Shown here one piece after another: positions 63,967 to 64,000 of a stretch of 64,000 nt of DNA. The notes below the pieces were generated by a model. It made no database searches. It saw only the letters and a program-made list of their open reading frames with translations, and was not told the DNA's origin. The position numbers and the translations under genes were made by a program. Source of the DNA: Leptotrichia sp. oral taxon 215 str. W9775 (GTDB lineage: Bacteria > Fusobacteriota > Fusobacteriia > Fusobacteriales > Leptotrichiaceae); the NCBI RefSeq assembly GCF_000469505.1, contig NZ_KI272826.1, positions 79,031 to 143,030 on the forward strand, given 5' to 3'. Numbering within the stretch: position 1 is the first letter of the stretch; the number at the start of each line of letters is the position of its first letter.

Positions 63967-64000
63967 GGTCGCATAGCTCAGTTGGGAGAGCACCTGCCTT
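63967..64000 (+). tRNA. tRNA gene, cut by the window edge
   Basis: The 5' half of a tRNA: acceptor GGTCGCA, D-arm GCTCAGTTGGGAGAGC, and the start of the anticodon stem CCTGC then CTT. The anticodon lies past the edge, so identity is open. The pattern is common in tRNA-Val (TAC), but Gly or Pro would begin the loop the same way. Confidence 0.8.

Overview
The window is AT-rich DNA from a Gram-negative anaerobe of the Fusobacteriota, most likely Leptotrichia or a close relative (inference). The signs are two FadA-type adhesin genes in tandem, an OmpA-type outer membrane protein, an outer-membrane barrel fragment ending in Phe, a low-GC genome with many TTG starts and strong GGAGG ribosome binding sites, and bacterial-type split glycyl-tRNA synthetase. 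There is no rRNA operon, CRISPR array, complete insertion sequence or prophage. Most of the window is ordered core genome.

Left edge (1-2587, minus strand): a GHKL/MutL-like ATPase gene overlaps a second, truncated gene of unknown function. This pair looks like the start of an anti-phage or DNA-transaction operon that continues out of the window. It is the least ordinary protein-coding content here.

2.8-14.4 kb: tex, a lactate permease, ileS, lspA, glyQ-glyS and an OmpA-family protein with its own consensus promoter. 14.5-20.4 kb: adk, map, a DUF1304 protein, galE, a PepE-like peptidase, a threonine aldolase and a HAD phosphatase. 20.5-23.9 kb: the alpha operon (infA, rpmJ, rpsM, rpsK, rpsD, rpoA, rplQ), with rpmJ only 37 codons. 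24-29.4 kb: brnQ, a class B acid phosphatase, then a decayed accessory patch (26.3-27.5 kb) with an orphan toxin-tail-like ORF, a probable immunity protein, a lipoprotein remnant and a split membrane-protein ORF, followed by a lipoprotein and a C_GCAxxG_C_C protein.

29.7-42.4 kb: a long plus-strand housekeeping series (DUF445, ruvB, rsmE, mtaB, rsfS, PBP2, RNase J, yhbY, DUF212, tlyA, ctpA, rsmI, rbgA) dominated by RNA modification, ribosome assembly and cell-wall growth. 42.5-44.7 kb: two glycosyltransferases resembling the LafA/LafB pair that makes diglycosyl-diacylglycerol in streptococci. 44.8-46.5 kb: a beheaded outer-membrane barrel gene and a GH114/TM1410-like secreted protein. 46.8-47.3 kb: five tRNA genes (Pro, Gly, His, Lys, Leu), then xpt behind a terminator-bearing leader.

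48-55.5 kb: truA, a GNAT acetyltransferase, a PerR-ferritin-rubredoxin peroxide/iron unit with a palindromic operator on its promoter, a PpiD-like chaperone, eno, the fadA pair and tRNA-Arg. 55.6-61.1 kb: radC, two tandem PSP1 genes (one an apparently cluster-less RicT paralogue), a TrmN6-like methyltransferase, a thioredoxin-like protein, and a stand-alone receiver domain between two paralogous HAD phosphatases. 61.2-64 kb: a RelB/RelE module with a palindromic operator, sppA, tRNA-Glu and the start of another tRNA gene cut by the window edge.
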